From contig BROG01000299.1 in assembly GCA_030159075.1 (NCBI GenBank), positions 755,501 through 819,500 on the forward strand: DNA of 64,000 nucleotides, in the 5' to 3' direction. Source of the stretch: Atrina japonica (lineage: Eukaryota; Mollusca; Bivalvia; Pterioida; Pinnidae). This document shows positions 37,000 through 49,216 of this stretch, piece after piece. The position numbers were made by a program, and so were the translations under genes. The first letter of the stretch is position 1. Each line of letters starts with the position of its first letter. The notes beneath the pieces were generated by a model. The model saw only the letters and a program-made list of their open reading frames with translations, ran no database searches and was not told the origin of the DNA.

Positions 37000-39900
37000 A
37001 TACAATATACTACACAGGCATACTTTTTTAAAATTCCTATATATTTTATGAAGAGTTTTGGCACTTTTTTCAATAGCAATTGATAACTCAACCTTACTAT
37101 TTTTATATGAATATCACACTGGATCTGACCTTATTTCCACACAATTTATAGGAATATAAGATTTTTATGCTGTGTATAGCTCTTGTTTGTTATTACATAT
37201 CAAATATAAGGAGTAAAAGTAGAAAAAAATCTACATAATATTTGGTAAACACAGCTAATGCCCCTTTTAGACATTTTAGCAGGAATTTTTTTAAACTAGA
37301 ATCCTGCACAGCTTATTTAAATATTTCACATGGTTTTCCTGCTTTCAGCTTGCAGAAAATCTAAATATCCAATAGGAAACTTAAAAAAATCAAAGTACTG
37401 AAATGGGTTGTTATTTTGGCAAAATTAGCCATGGGAATCAAACTACTTCTATCTAACTTATGAAATGGAAATATATCAGATTAATGTACATCTAAAAAAA
37501 TCAATTTTCTGCATCTAAATAAATTCAAAATTAACATTCTAAATTTTATTTGTTGTATCTTCTGCTCTAGGCCAAACTTTCTGCTCTGATTTCAAGCGAT
37601 TATTTTTTTTTTGTGCCTGATTTTAACCCACACCCCATCCCCCCAAAAAAAAATCGCTTAAAATTGGGGCAGAAAGTTCTGCCTACTTCTGCACCAACTT
37701 TAAATATAGTCTGGCTGCAGAATTAACACTCATTTCAAAATAAAACATGAGCATTTATGGAACCTACTTGAATTTAAACCAAACATGACACTGGGAACAG
37801 GTAAAATAAATTTTTTCATCGCAAAAAATGGCTGTGATTTAAAACAAATTTTAAGGCTTGTAAGGAAGGTTATCCTATTTAGGGCTATTACTGTGGTACA
37901 CATGAACATTTACTTTGCCTAGACTAAATAAACAACCAAATAACATTCTCTATCTTGTATTAATTAATACAAATGACTGTACGGGGTGAAAGAGACAGTT
38001 TACCAAATGTTTAATATTAAAGAAATCATTTTTCATCAATATAATTTGGGCCAACAGTCGCGACGTAGCAAAATGATCTATCACCAATTTCACTATATTA
38101 GGGTCAGTAATTTTCTGCGATTGTGGAATCAGCAATCTGAAATGGAATTTGTGTTTTTGAATAATCTTTAAAAATACCAAAATGAGATAGAATTTATTTA
38201 ATTGTGAACTAGTGTGCTATTTCCATGTATTATAAACTTCATTTCTTTGTTTATTTAAAGTATTTTATCACATAATTTTACATCAATTACTATTTTATAC
38301 CTTAGATCTATCTATTAGCCTATATTTACACATTGAAAGATAAGGGCAATCATTTCCATTGTCGTAATATCAGTTACCAACACAAACATGTGTTCACACT
38401 TTACATTTTTGACAGTGAGCTATGATGGCTGAAGACACATGTATGTAAAAAAAAAAAAAAGGAGACTTCCTCCCATTTAAAACATAAATACATCAGCACG
38501 GGTTGATGGTTTCCATGGAATCTTTATAAGGATGGTGACTTTTAATTTTGCAAAGTCTGTCAGCACAGTATAGATCACGCTGGTGTTGATACAATAAGAA
38601 ATATTTTGAAATCATAATAACATGCGGTTTTTTATTTAATTCCCTATTTAAATCTACCATTAAATTGGTGTGGCAGAATATTAAAAGTATGACTTTGAGT
38701 CTGTATTTTAAAATATTTTTCATCTAAAGTATGTTTTTAGTTCTTTTTCCTATGAGAATAGAAAAAACAGAATTCACCAAAACTGAAAAAAGAATTGAAG
38801 CAAATCTGAAACGGAAAATCACAGGCCTTACTTTACATGGACATCACTGCTTTCGGCAATGGATAAAACTTTGTTTTTTGTTTAAGGCATCGTTTCTGTT
38901 TGAAATTCATTATGAACGGATCCATTACACAAAAAGTTTAGGTTTATACATCCTGATCTAATTGTGATTATCTTCAAAAGTTGTGATAAATGTCATGTAA
39001 AACAAAACATAAGACAATGGACATGGCGATTTTCCCCGACTTTCGCGGAAATGAGAACTGGAAATTGTAACATTCAATGTTCAAGTTACCTCACTTTGCG
39101 ATATCAATACAAACAGTATAAAACTACAAGTGACCGTCCGCTGAAATTGAGCAGTCGTTGGTTATGCAAGGCATGTGGTCACCATATAGGGTGTATAAAT
39201 AAAGGAAATATGTACGAGGAATCTCATTATAGCAAGTTGTGCATAACGATTAGTTGACAAACACGTCAATTTGATAGTTTTCAAAATGGACAGGAACTTA
39301 TTCATGATGAATTTCACGCACTATTTGCATAACAAGCACCTACTACTCGATGCAATTCCCTCTATTCTGTTTTTATTTTCATTCCGTGTACTACAAAACA
39401 TACATGTTCTTGAGAGTTCAATAGAAATTGATTTAGCTTCATTTTGGTATCTGCGATATGTAATTATTTCTATTTACATTGCTGTAAGCTTGTATCAATA
39501 GCTGTCGATATCAATATGATGAATGGCGGAGTAATACAGCAGTTTTTCAAGGCTCAACATTACTGGAATCTTATAAAGTGGAATGCCAATGGATCGATGA
39601 TGTTGTGTTGAAACTAACTACAAATCATTTTGTATAATTTCAAGAGGCAGAAGTATGTAGAATTATGAGGTATTTCATTTGATGATTATTCACACTAGAT
39701 TTAATTTCATTGACACCAAAATATTCGACTTTTTTTGTAAAAGTTGAAATCTTGAGTTGGACTATATTTAACATAAAGTGCGAAAGCAACCTAAATGACT
39801 TCACTGCTAACGGGAAAGTCCTCGATGAAAATTTTAAGTAAACCCATAATAGGTTGTTATTACATAACAACCCATAAAAATACAGTATTTTACTAGCAGG

Positions 39901-40480
39901 ATAATTTTGATATTTTGTGGTTGGATTCCAGTTCTCTAACAGTTGAACAATTTTGTACAGGCTATGTGTTTAAAATTATTGTCATCAAAATTTTTTTGTG
40001 ATTGAAATATAAATTGTGCACTTTCCTTGTAAAAGATGTTTTTGTTGACCAAGATATTAAAAGTAGCAGTATCTAAGTCTGAAGTATGTTGGGGAAAGTA
40101 TTTAACAATGAAAGGATGATAATCCTTAAAATAGTCAACTGAAAAATATGAGTGTGCATTCCAATAAGCATCAATATTTTTGTGCCTACAAGGAAACGGA
40201 GATAAAACATGGCATCTATTTACTTTCCGAGACAAACTTAGATGCAGACTGACTGACTGACTGACTGACTGACAAACTGTAACCTATGGATTTGAACTCC
40301 AATCCATCTACATGAGTATGAGTTGTCCAGAGCCGGTAGGATTTATAATTCATAAGGTAGGATTTGTCTCCGATTGTTTACAAACTACCCAGCAATCCTA
40401 TAAATAAACCAACACACACACTTTACTGTTTGTTCTTATGATGTAGATACAAAAGTTGTATGAGATATATTTAATTCACC
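37000..40480. other. Intron without recognised features
   Basis: AT-rich intron of the acidic host gene. Reading frames of 60-100 codons occur on both strands at 37950-40235, but none shows a recognisable motif, and they overlap in opposing frames, so I treat them as chance. A (gact)n microsatellite sits at about 40246-40273. Confidence 0.5.
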
Positions 40481-40490
40481 ATAAACTTAC

Positions 40491-40550
40491 CCGTTTCAGT
40501 CACCATAGTCATCATGGATATTTTAACTTCTCCAGTCTTTTCTTTTTCTC
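40491..40550 (-). CDS. Exon of acidic host gene, 3' side of the viral element intron
   Basis: This 60 nt exon lies between a tcattttcag acceptor and a gtaagt donor, phase 1 at both ends. It encodes a Glu/Lys-rich stretch (GEKEKTGEVKISMMTMVTET). The other two frames are closed or out of phase with its neighbours. The next exon upstream is at 58874-58951, so the intron between them is about 18.3 kb and contains the whole Maverick block. Confidence 0.65.
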
Positions 40551-40599
40551 CTGAAAATGAAAGGAAACAAGAAGTTGAAACTTGTTAAAACATTTTTTA

Positions 40600-41585
40600 A
40601 CAAGAGGCCCAATGGGCTCTAGCTATTACACTTTTCAAGAATACGTCAATAACAATCCAAAAATATTAAAACTCAACTTATAAAAGGGAAATAACTCCCA
40701 AATGTGCTGACCTGATCTTTCAATGCTGATCATTTTTGCTTCTTTCACTTTTCCTTTAGCTATAATACTTTTCAAGGTAATGTCAATAAACATCCAAAAA
40801 ACATGAAAAATCTACTTAGAAGGGAAATAATTCCCAAAAGCGGTGACCTGACAATTTCAACCCTATTGACTTTTTTGTAGATCTTTGCATGCTGAACATT
40901 TTTGCGTATTTGACTTTTACTCTAGATGATGAAAAATCAACTTAAAGAGGAAATAACTCCCATAAGAGATGAAATGACAATTTCAGCCCTATTGACATTT
41001 TTGTAGAGGTTTGCATGCTGATCATTCTTGCTTCTTTTCCTTTCACTCTAGCTATTTTACTTTTGAATATTATGTCAATAAACATCTAAAAACATGAAAA
41101 ATCCACATTATAGGGGACATAACTCCCATAAGGGGTGACCTGACAATTTCGGCCCTAGTGTCATTTAAGTAGACCTTTGCATGCTGAACAATTTTGCCTC
41201 TTTCACTTTTCCTCTAGCTATTATACTTTTCAAGATATTGTTAATAAACATACAAACACAAGAAAATTCAACTTAAAAGAGGAAATATCTCCTAAAACAA
41301 GTGACCTGACAATTTCAGCTCTATTAACTTTTTTGTAGATCTTTGCATGCTGATTATTTTTGCTTCTTTCACTTTTCCTCTAGCTATTGTACTTTTCAAG
41401 ATATTGTCAATAAACATCCAAAAACATGAAAAATCAACTTAATGGGAAAATAACTCCCAAAAAGGTTGACCTGACAATTCCAAGCCTATTGCCTATTTTG
41501 TAGATCTTTGCATGCTGATCATTCTTGCTTGTTTCACTTTTACTCTAGCTATTATACTTTTGAATATAATGTCAATAACTGGGTA
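40600..41585. mobile_element. Tandem-core element, about 165 bp units
   Basis: It begins aacaagaggcccaatgggct ctagc and contains about six units related to those in 14895-17356 (tttgcatgctgaacattttt, cttttcaagatattgtcaat, aactcccataaggggtgacc, tgacaatttcagccctattg). Non-coding. Confidence 0.65.
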
Positions 41586-42269
41586 CTATCAAAACAACGT
41601 ATAGGTGTAAAATAAACTTGAGGGCTATGTTTATTGTTTTGAACATTTTAAATCAAATTTTTATGTGAACACGTTTGTGTGAGTGACAATGTGAACATTT
41701 TAAATCATATGATGCTAGTGACTATTGCACCAGAAAGAACCAAATTAACAGGGAGATGTAATATCAATGAATAAAAATTGTCTGAAAATTGTATTACTAG
41801 ATGTCGTTTATCATTGACACGTTATTGGTAGATATCCCCCCAAGGAAAGACCACCTCCATTATGAGACCTCACGTCTCTTTCATTTAGGGTGGTCTTATA
41901 AGGGGAGACCACTGTATAAGCAAAAATATAAATTCTGGGGGATGAGGCAGGACCCACATATGCACCACTAAATGTGTCTCCACATAACAATCCAAAACAT
42001 ACATGGTTTACGGGTGGGTCTGTAAACGAATTTAAGTTATGCATCAGTGAATGTGTTTTCCAATAACGACTAATAATATATATGTTTAGTGTGGGGTTGT
42101 GAACCATTTTAAAGTTATAAGTACAAATATAAATTTCAGGGGTGGGGCAGGACCCCTTCACCCCAGTGACCCAATAATCATACACCAATGAATGTGTCTA
42201 CACATAAAAATCAAGAATATACATGGCTCGGTATGGTAGATATGTACCGGTAAATGGTTTTTACGAAAT

Positions 42270-42931
42270 GCATAATAAATTTTAATTGTCAAAATCCAAG
42301 ATGGCCGCCTGGCAGCCATTTTGTTATCCGACCCACCTGAAATTATACACTGCACAACTACACCTCAAGGAGAACCTATATGCTAAATTTCATAAAGATC
42401 CCTTCATTACTTTCTGAGAAATAGCAACAACAAACTTTAATTGTCAAAATCCAAGATGGCCACCTGGCAGCCATTTTGAGATCCGAACCTCCAGAAAATG
42501 TAAACTACTAATCAACACCTCCAGAAGAACCTATATGTCAAATTTCATAAAGATTCCTTCAGTACTTTCTGAGAAATAGCGATTAATTGTCAAATTCAAA
42601 GACTGCCACCTGGTAGCTATTTTATGATCCGCTCCTCCTGAAAATGTACACAGTACATCTAGACCTCAAGGAGAACCTATAATTCAAATTTCATAAAGAT
42701 CTCTTCAGTACTTTCTGAGAAATAGCGATAACAATCTTTAACTGTAAAAATCCAAGATGGCTGCCATTTTGTGATATGATCCACGTGAAAATTTACACTG
42801 CACAACAAGACCTCAAGGAGAACCTATTTCTGAGAAATAGGGATAACAAGAATTGTTTAAGGACGGACGATGGAGACAGACCACATACACAGGGCAATCT
42901 GAATAGCCCACCACCTGATGCTGGTGGGCTA
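42270..42931. mobile_element. Tandem-core element ending in a perfect 10 bp hairpin
   Basis: Four units of the atggccgcctggcagccatt core (compare 31050-32095) are followed by gacggacgatggagacagac. A hairpin then pairs tagcccacca (42904-42913) with tggtgggcta (42922-42931), followed by aaaa. The same order (core, gacggacga, hairpin, aaaaa) occurs at 17280-17360. Confidence 0.65.
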
Positions 42932-42999
42932 AAAACAGCCGAGAGGAAAGTGATGACACTTTTCTTTCTTACAAGAGAGATAACTGATCTAAAGTTGAT

Positions 43000-44400
43000 T
43001 CCTTGCAGATGAAGTGAAACATAGAATGTCATCAACAGAAATATTATAGTATATTATCGGAATGGACCATGCCTGACTTTCCGTTACAGTCATGTGATCC
43101 CAGTACAAACCACTATTCTGACAGAACTGAACGGGACACACTGCACGATAGGTTGTTATATTTCACATGAAGTTAATCAATGTTAAACAAATGGGATAAC
43201 GGCAGGTTCGATTCAACAATGTGTAGTGCAACCGGGCCCAGAATGAGACGACTAGAAAATGGTCTATTGTTGTATACATTTTATAGTGGTAGTATATCAA
43301 CTACAGAACATTCTACCACTTGCTGTTGAAATCTATCAAAAGATTTTGAGAAACACATCTTGACATGAACTCGTACACAGCTTGTTTGTATAGATTTTTC
43401 AATGCATTGTTTTAAAAAGTGCCTCCTCGAATTTAAGTGAATTTGAGCTATATACAATTTGTGAGTTCCTTTTTATTCCTAATAAGTTTGACAATATAAA
43501 TATTAACTCATCAACCCCTGAAAAACAATGAACTCTTCTGTAAATCAATGACTCAGACCAGTCCAATTGTGTCTTTAGGGGTGAATGAGTTAATCATTAA
43601 GCTTTTAGTTATTTTATGTGGTTTATCAGAATCTTACATTTGTGTATTTAGTGTATAAAGAAATCACGCAAAGTGATAAGAATCTACAGAATAGTAGGAC
43701 AAAAGTATGCTTCCAAAAATGAACTTCACTATATATAATCTTAGTAATTCTGCATTTGTTTTATTTTGTCCTCTGAATTTGGTAGACATCCAAAATAAAT
43801 GAAAAATAGCATGTTTAACCCTGGGAGTCTGGGCTTAATTTTGATCATATTTTCGTTTGTTGACATCCATAAATTACTTAAGTATCTATGATTTTATTTT
43901 GGTGTTTATGTATTACGATGTCACAGATCCATTCATGATCTTTGTACTAAAAAGGAAAATGAGGTCACTCTCATCAATAATAATGTATTTCTCCAATAAA
44001 ACAATAAATAGATTGCAATGGAATTTCTACCAAAATCTATGGTGGCATGGAGATGACATGAAAAAAAAATATTTCTATCATGTGCGCACACACAAACTAG
44101 TATGTGCACACATAGTAGCTGAGCCAATTATTTCGGATGTTTCAAATATGGATATTTGGTATGTCCCATATGATTCCTTCAGCCACTACGTAAGCAAGTA
44201 AAAACTATTATTTGTGCATGTACTAGCTGAACCAATCATATGGGGCATATGGGAAATCAAAATTTATCCCAGCATATTTGGAATTATGTGCATTGACGGA
44301 TCTAAAGGGGATTGCAACCCCCTTTTAATTTGGCAATTTCTTTTGAAATAAAGAATTGAAGATGACGCACTGTTAAAGTTTCTTTTAATATGGAATTAAA
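43000..44400. other. Intron without recognised features
   Basis: AT-rich host sequence. The frame at 43857-44201 has no recognisable motif. The ttaactcatcaacccctg / gggtgaatgagttaat phrases at 43500-43595 belong to a dispersed repeat. Confidence 0.5.
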
Positions 44401-44404
44401 TCGG

Positions 44405-44735
44405 TGCTCTAGATATCAAAGTCCCATAACTCTTATGAATACTGCCGAATGTTGGACATAGCCAATCATACTGGAGGATATCAAAGTCCCGTAACTCTTA
44501 TGAATACTGCCGAATGTTGGACACAAAGTCCCGTAACTCTTAGGATATCAAAGTCCCGTAACTCTTATGATACTGGTGGATATCAAAGTCCCGGACATAG
44601 CCAATCATACTGGAGGATATCAAAGTCCCGTAACTCTTATAAATACTGCCGAATGTTGGACATAGCCAATTATACGGGTGGATATCAAAGTCCTGTAACT
44701 CTAGCAAATTGTGCCGAGTGTTGGACATAGCCAAT
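44405..44735. repeat. Tandem repeat (ggatatcaaagtcccgtaac) beside the viral element
   Basis: Irregular units are assembled from three blocks: ggatatcaaagtcccgtaac tctta, tgaatactgccgaatgttgg, and acatagccaatcatactgg. Units are truncated and shuffled. The frames across it are artefacts. Confidence 0.85.
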
Positions 44736-44737
44736 GA

Positions 44738-44871
44738 GACATGAATCCATGGACAAATAGACAATGGTACACAAAATCAAGATGGGCATATAAAAAAATT
44801 GTCAAAAATTCTAACACCTGAGACCAAGTGCCAGATAGATGTGGAGGAGAATGCAGTGGAACCTCGCCTGA
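44738..44871. repeat. Dispersed host repeat cut off at the left edge of the viral element
   Basis: The stretch atagacaatggtacacaaaa tcaagatgggcatataaaaa ... gagaccaagtgccag ... gaacctcgcct recurs at 60848-60975. There it runs on into aaagaccaccttacttagga. Here the match stops at about 44871 and unrelated, CpG-richer sequence begins, which places the left junction of the insertion. Confidence 0.75.
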
Positions 44872-44883
44872 ATTTTCAAATAG

Positions 44884-47630
44884 GTGTTTGACCTACAGCT
44901 GTCAAGTTTTAAGGTCAGATTAATAAATTCAGTAATCAGGACCTTTTTCCAAGAACTGTCTGTACGTGTCGATTTCATACAACGATCTACCGAGCGGTTA
45001 TTGGATTTACCGATTCCGTCCGAGAGATCTATTACTACTCAATATATCGAACCGTTATTAGATCTCCCGATTCCTGACGATTTTAAAAAAAAGTATTTAA
45101 AACCCAAACGTGTCTACACGGGCCAGACCTATCGTTACGACAGAATATATCGATATAGACCGTTTATTTGTACAACTCGTAAGGTCGGTGATAAACGATA
45201 GAGGGTTGCAAAACGGCGATAAATTTCGTCTCATCATCAATCACTCGAAATTCCCGAAACCGTTCAGTACGAAATATATTAACGTCTCGTGGGATTTAGC
45301 CGAAGATTTATTCAAAGCGCTGCAAAAGTATATAGAATATCACGAGGTGCCCTTAGACGAAGTAGAAATAGTCGTCCAGTCTACGATAATGCCGAGGGGA
45401 AAGGGGAGACCCAAAGAACCGTGGTAACAAAGGGAGACCTCGTCGAAGAAGAGAAGTATCATCACGATTAAAAACGACGACGTCACGTGTCTGGCACGAG
45501 CCATCGTGACGGCGGTGGCCAACAAACATAAAGACAAATGGACGAATTCCCAGCTTCGAAACGGTTTCAACGACAGTCGTAAATTACAAAGGGTCGAAGC
45601 GTTAAATATGACGGCTGTACCTTGGAAGACGCGAAAACGTTTGCCGATCACCTGGGCGTGCAGATCAACGTGGTGGACGGCGAACGGTTCAACGAGATCA
45701 TCTATACGGAGAAATGTTTAGAGTGCGAACGGGTGGTCAAGGACCCGATAACAAGTGTTACAGTTGTAAAACATGGACGACAGAGTATTATTTTTACGAC
45801 ATAGAAGCGATGCAAGACACCGGCGTTCACATACCGAATCTAATCGTGTGCCAAGACTTTGGCGGTAACCAATACGAATTTTCTACTGTCGACGAGTTTT
45901 TGCGAGTTTGTCTTGGGTATAAAAACGGTACGTTCATCGCCCACAATGCCAAAGCGTACGACGCGCAGTTTTTGTTAAAGTATTTCGTGGAGCATAACGT
46001 GAAACCCTACTGCATTTACAACGGCAAACGTTACGTGGGACCGTTACCCAGTAAAAAACATTACGGCGTCGATCACATGAGCAAACGCAATAGGGAAGAG
46101 TTTTTAAAGTGGTACGAGGTGCGAAAGAAAAGAACGACGTGTTTGATTTCCAAGAAGAACTGAGGGAGTACTGCACGTCCGACGTCGAGCCCGAAAAGAT
46201 GATAGCCGTCCATAACGATAACGTCGTTCGCGATACGTACAGCGCGAAATCCATTTCTTGGCTGGATCACGTGGCCGAGAGAGACGGCGTCGTCATACGA
46301 CACGCGCGTTGAACGGCGGCGAGGTGACTCTGCCCGACGACATCGGTAAAGTCGACGGGTACTGCGAAGACACGAGGACGGTTTACGAATTTCAAGGATG
46401 TTTCTGGCACGGGTGTAAAAAGTGTTACGCTCGAGACACCGTCAATAACAAGAACCAATTCGAGATGGACACTCTCAGAAAACGAACCTCCGCGAAAAAC
46501 GAGAAGATACGAAGGGCCGGTTACGCGTTCGTCGAGGTTGAGTCTGGGAATGCGATGCGAAAGACATAGCCGTGACGCCGTTAGACCCGCGAGATGCCTT
46601 TTTCGGCGGGTAGGACCAACGTGACCAAGTTGCTGTACGACTTCGACGGTTAGAGAAAAAGGGACGATACGTCGACTTTGTCAGTCTGTACCCGACGGTC
46701 CAGTTTTATAAGACCTACCCTGTCGGTCACCCCACCAAAATAGTTAATCCCGAGCGTGTCGATCGAACTTGGACGGGGTTCGTCAAATGTAAAGTCGTGC
46801 CGCCCCGGAAATTATATCATCCCGTCCTACCCGTCAAGATGAAATGCGGAAATGCCGAAAAGCTCTTGTTCCCGCTGTGTAAGACGTGCTATTCAAGGCC
46901 TTGGATAAGGGGTACGAGATAGAGAAGATTCAAGAAGTTTATGAAGATCAAGATGGAAAGTTCCGCTTTGAAGGGTCGGGCCGGACACCCCTTACGACTC
47001 GGAAGAACGTTATAAAGACATGGTCAGAGAACGTTTGGGGATCGACTCGACTTGGGCGAAATAGAGTATAATCCCGGCATGCGCGCCATCTCTAAATTAT
47101 GTCTCAACTCTCTCTGGGGCAAGTTCATCAACGACGACATGGTACAGATGACTTACGATCTCAAAGGGCAATTCGTCGATCAGGCCAAGGACGTCAACAT
47201 CTACATAGCGTGTTTTACGACGGCTCACGCCAGAACCATGTTATACGACGTGTTGGACGTACTCGACGATAGAGTGTTGGGATTCGATACCGATAGCGTG
47301 TGGTACGTCGATCGCGACGACGGGGTCTCGATAACTTGGGCGATTTGACGGACGAGTTAGGCGGCGATTTCATCACGTCGTGGTGCGCCACCGGACCCAA
47401 ATCTTATTCGTACAAAACGAACGCGGGTAAAAAGGTGTGTAAGGTCAAAGGATTTAGTCTGAATTACGAAAATTCTCTCTACATCAACCGAGAAGCGATG
47501 AGAAAACGCCATCACGAGAGATTCCGCAACCAAACGTGTCGTGAATCGATATCAGGAGAAAGAGTTTACGTTGTGTTACGATAAACGGGTGATGAAGGAC
47601 GGGTACGACACGTTACCCTACGGGTATTAA
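44884..47630 (+). pseudogene. Protein-primed family B DNA polymerase (Maverick pPolB), broken
   Basis: This would be the replicative polymerase of the element, which primes from a protein. The visible order is an N-terminal extension with two LLDLPIP copies; a block with GDKFRLIINHSKFPKPFST; KNDDVTCLARAIV; C..C pairs; an exonuclease domain (YDIEA, then FIAHNAKAYDAQFLLKYF); EFQGCFWHGCKKCY, typical of Maverick polymerases; motif A region YVDFVSLYPTVQFYKTYPVG; motif B region KLCLNSLWGK; motif C DTDSVWY; and the terminal KRVMKDGYDTLPYGY before TAA. There are at least ten frame changes, several in G or A runs, but few substitutions in motifs. At about 900 codons it is short for the family, so part of the N-terminal half may be deleted. 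The true start is uncertain. Confidence 0.88.
44948..44976. repeat. Candidate left terminal inverted repeat remnant
   Basis: tccaagaactgtctgtacgt gtcgatttc is found inverted, one base shorter, at 57683-57710 near the right end of the element. Flanking sequence does not match and I see no target-site duplication, so this could be an internal part of a longer lost repeat. Confidence 0.45.
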
Positions 47631-47655
47631 AAAATTTATTATTAATAAATTTTTT
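47629..47655. terminator. Shared palindromic 3' end signal between polymerase and integrase
   Basis: aaaaaatttatt (47629-47640) and aataaatttttt (47644-47655) are inverted around att. Each strand contains an AATAAA poly(A) hexamer just past its own stop codon (47630 on plus, 47656 on minus), so one palindrome can end both convergent transcripts. Confidence 0.7.
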
Positions 47656-48251
47656 TTAATCGACGACGACCAATAATTCCTCTCGGACGAACGTTCTATG
47701 AGGTGCCGGTTCCTTGAGCTGATACAGGTCGATGCCTTGCATTCTGGGCGGATCGGTCTCTTCGTTGATCGTTTTGACGACAAACAACTGTTCGCCCAAC
47801 GTTCTATTAAATCGTTCGACGAACGATGGCTTGGTCGCGGTGAAGGTCGACCCGTCCCCTTTTTTATTCTAGTGCCGTGTCGGGTCATGAGTTTGGTGAC
47901 GGCGCCCATGAATTCGCGGCCGGGGTCGACTTGTAATAATTTGGGAAACGTCATCGGCCACCTACTTTGGTCGTCAGCGGTTCCGCTTCTTTGTAGGCCC
48001 ACGTCGACCAACGTCAGCGCGTATTTGTACGTTTTCCCGTCCACCTTGTCGTGCGGTAAAAACAACAGGTCGGCCTGGTGAGTGTCGTTTTCTTTCGCGT
48101 CTTCGAATCGAGGTCTCACGATCTTCTTGGGTGCCGGTAGGTAGATTTGCCACTGTTTTTTCAGGAATTCCAACGCTTCCTTCTCGCTGACGTCCAATTT
48201 CCCGATGGCGGCCTTTCCTTTCCAATAGTGTTTGTGATAGATCTCTTCCAT
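47656..48251 (-). pseudogene. Maverick retrovirus-type integrase (rve fold), broken
   Basis: It would insert the element into host DNA. It starts at an ATG (48251) with MEEIYHKHYWKGKAAI. It then has the Maverick-typical WQIYLPAPKKIVRPRFE, the first catalytic Asp region THQADLLFLPHDKVDGKTYK, KYALTLVDV, the second Asp region LLQVDPGREFMGAV and, in a shifted frame, the third acidic residue region ending NDLIERW. The stop lies at the polymerase-convergent palindrome. Roughly 200 codons. Frame changes occur after TLVDVG, around the PSPRPSHRSS stretch, and after the third acidic residue, so a full domain is not read in one frame. The neighbouring minus-strand gene ends four bases upstream, suggesting co-transcription. 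Confidence 0.85.
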
Positions 48252-48254
48252 TTT

Positions 48255-48589
48255 TTAAGTCATGAATTTTTTTAACGACCGATCACGATGTCTTTCTGTT
48301 CTTTCCGAATAGAAATCGCTCAACTTCGGTTCGGGCGGCGGGTAACGCCGCGTCTTCCGTCATCTGCGAGTTGGCGGCGTCCATTCCTTGTAGGTGTAGA
48401 GGGCGTGTCCTTCCTTCTGCCGCCTCTCGTTGACGAAATCCAATCGTTTCGTGCGTTCGCGATTCCACCGATCTCGAGCCTCGGTCAGTCGTTCCATCTG
48501 CTTTTGCTCGCCGTGATTCGAGAATAAGAAGTTGGATCCCGAGAAGGCGAAGGCGTTGACTAACGAAACATCATTCCGATCGATGCCAT
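48255..48589 (-). pseudogene. Small conserved Maverick protein (helical), broken
   Basis: Begins MASIGMMFR, then shifts frame; VNAFAFSGSNFLFSNHGE and ERLTEARDRWNRERTKRLDF are the most telling stretches, followed by KEGHALYTYKEWTP, a second shift, and PPPEPKLSDFYSE near the end. From memory, a helical protein with an FAF.GsNfLf segment, W...R..RLDF and a C-terminal eP.LsdFY motif is common in animal Mavericks; its role is unknown to me. The stop overlaps the spacer before the integrase ATG by only a few bases. Confidence 0.6.
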
Positions 48590-48610
48590 TTTAATTAAAG
48601 TTTTTAAAGT

Positions 48611-48779
48611 TTATTTCATGATATCGGCGGGAATGACGCCCTTCTTGACCAGCATGTCTTTGGTGTACTCGGCCAAAATATAGTAAGATCGAGATCCAGC
48701 TTGGGCGCGGCCGTCTTGAGGAACTTCCCGTCACGACGGCCGCGTGATACGCGGTGTTGACCAAATCTTTTTCACTCAT
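48611..48779 (-). pseudogene. Small protein, MSEKDLVNTAY family, copy 2 (broken)
   Basis: Starts MSEKDLVNTAYHAAVVTG, identical over the first 11 residues to the next gene upstream (48799-48993). After about 18 residues the frame shifts. The other frames carry GKFLKTAAPKLDLD and then TKDMLVKKGVIPADIMK before TAA at 48611. Function unknown. The shared start implies tandem duplication of a small gene. Confidence 0.55.
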
Positions 48780-48798
48780 TTTATAATGAAAAAGATTA

Positions 48799-48993
48799 TT
48801 ATTTATCGGAGTTTATTACCGTCTCCGTCGTGTCGTTGTTCGTATTGTAGAGCTCGTCGCAGTAAGTGTTCATTCTGAAGAGCATGGGTTGGTTGTCGTC
48901 CTCGTCGTCCGCCTTAAAGTCGACGTCGTCTTTTTCTATTCCCATTCCGACGACTGCGTAATACGCGGTGTTTACCAAATCTTTTTCACTCAT
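48799..48993 (-). CDS. Small acidic protein, MSEKDLVNTAY family, copy 1
   Basis: An intact 64-codon frame. The N terminus MSEKDLVNTAYYAVVGMG is shared with the gene at 48611-48779. The C-terminal half is very acidic (DDVDFKADDEDDNQ) and ends NNDTTETVINSDK. No domain recognised. The ATG directly follows a tcactataaa spacer that is itself repeated before the gene at 49034-49216. It could be a short structural or regulatory peptide of the element; the role is not known. Confidence 0.6.
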   Translation of the reverse strand: MSEKDLVNTAYYAVVGMGIEKDDVDFKADDEDDNQPMLFRMNTYCDELYNTNNDTTETVINSDK

Positions 48994-49028
48994 TTTATAG
49001 TGATTTTTTTATTTAATACATTTCATTG
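48994..49028 (-). promoter_or_regulatory. Repeated intergenic module (AATAAA plus TATAAAA), copy 1
   Basis: On the minus strand the spacer reads atgaaatgtattaaataaa, an A-run, then tcactataaa and the ATG. It combines an AATAAA poly(A) hexamer with a TATA-like box abutting the start codon. Almost the same spacer lies at 49217-49249. Confidence 0.55.
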
Positions 49029-49033
49029 GAGTC

Positions 49034-49216
49034 TTATTCTTCTTCAGGTTCTGGAGCTTCGTCTTCTTCGGTACTGACGGAGTGGTGGTGATGGTGGTGG
49101 TGGACGTTAGCTTCCACTACTTGTGCGATCATGACAACGAATAGACTCGTGGTGATGATTCCCGACGCCATCAACACCGCCGTGTTCACGATTGTTCTCA
49201 CTGTCTCGTTACACAT
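49034..49216 (-). CDS. Single-pass membrane protein with His run and acidic tail
   Basis: An intact 60-codon frame. Residues about 9-33 (IVNTAVLMASGIITTSLFVV, continuing MIAQVV) form one clear transmembrane segment. A run of seven His follows, then an acidic end (STEEDEAPEPEEE). The layout suggests a short N-terminal tail, a membrane anchor and a charged domain. I do not recognise a family. The His run comes from a gtg/gat repeat and may vary in length between copies. Confidence 0.65.
   Translation of the reverse strand: MCNETVRTIVNTAVLMASGIITTSLFVVMIAQVVEANVHHHHHHHSVSTEEDEAPEPEEE

Noticed and set aside
37950..40235. Cluster of 60-100 codon frames on both strands
   Set aside because: No recognisable motifs, opposing overlaps and AT-rich composition; chance frames are likely.
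43857..44201. 114-codon plus-strand frame
   Set aside because: No motif, no splice context, and an opposing frame of similar quality.
44449..44730. 93-codon frame with SPVTL repeats
   Set aside because: Translation of the local tandem repeat.
47698..48081. 127-codon plus-strand frame
   Set aside because: Antisense to the integrase gene, whose motifs are clear on the minus strand.
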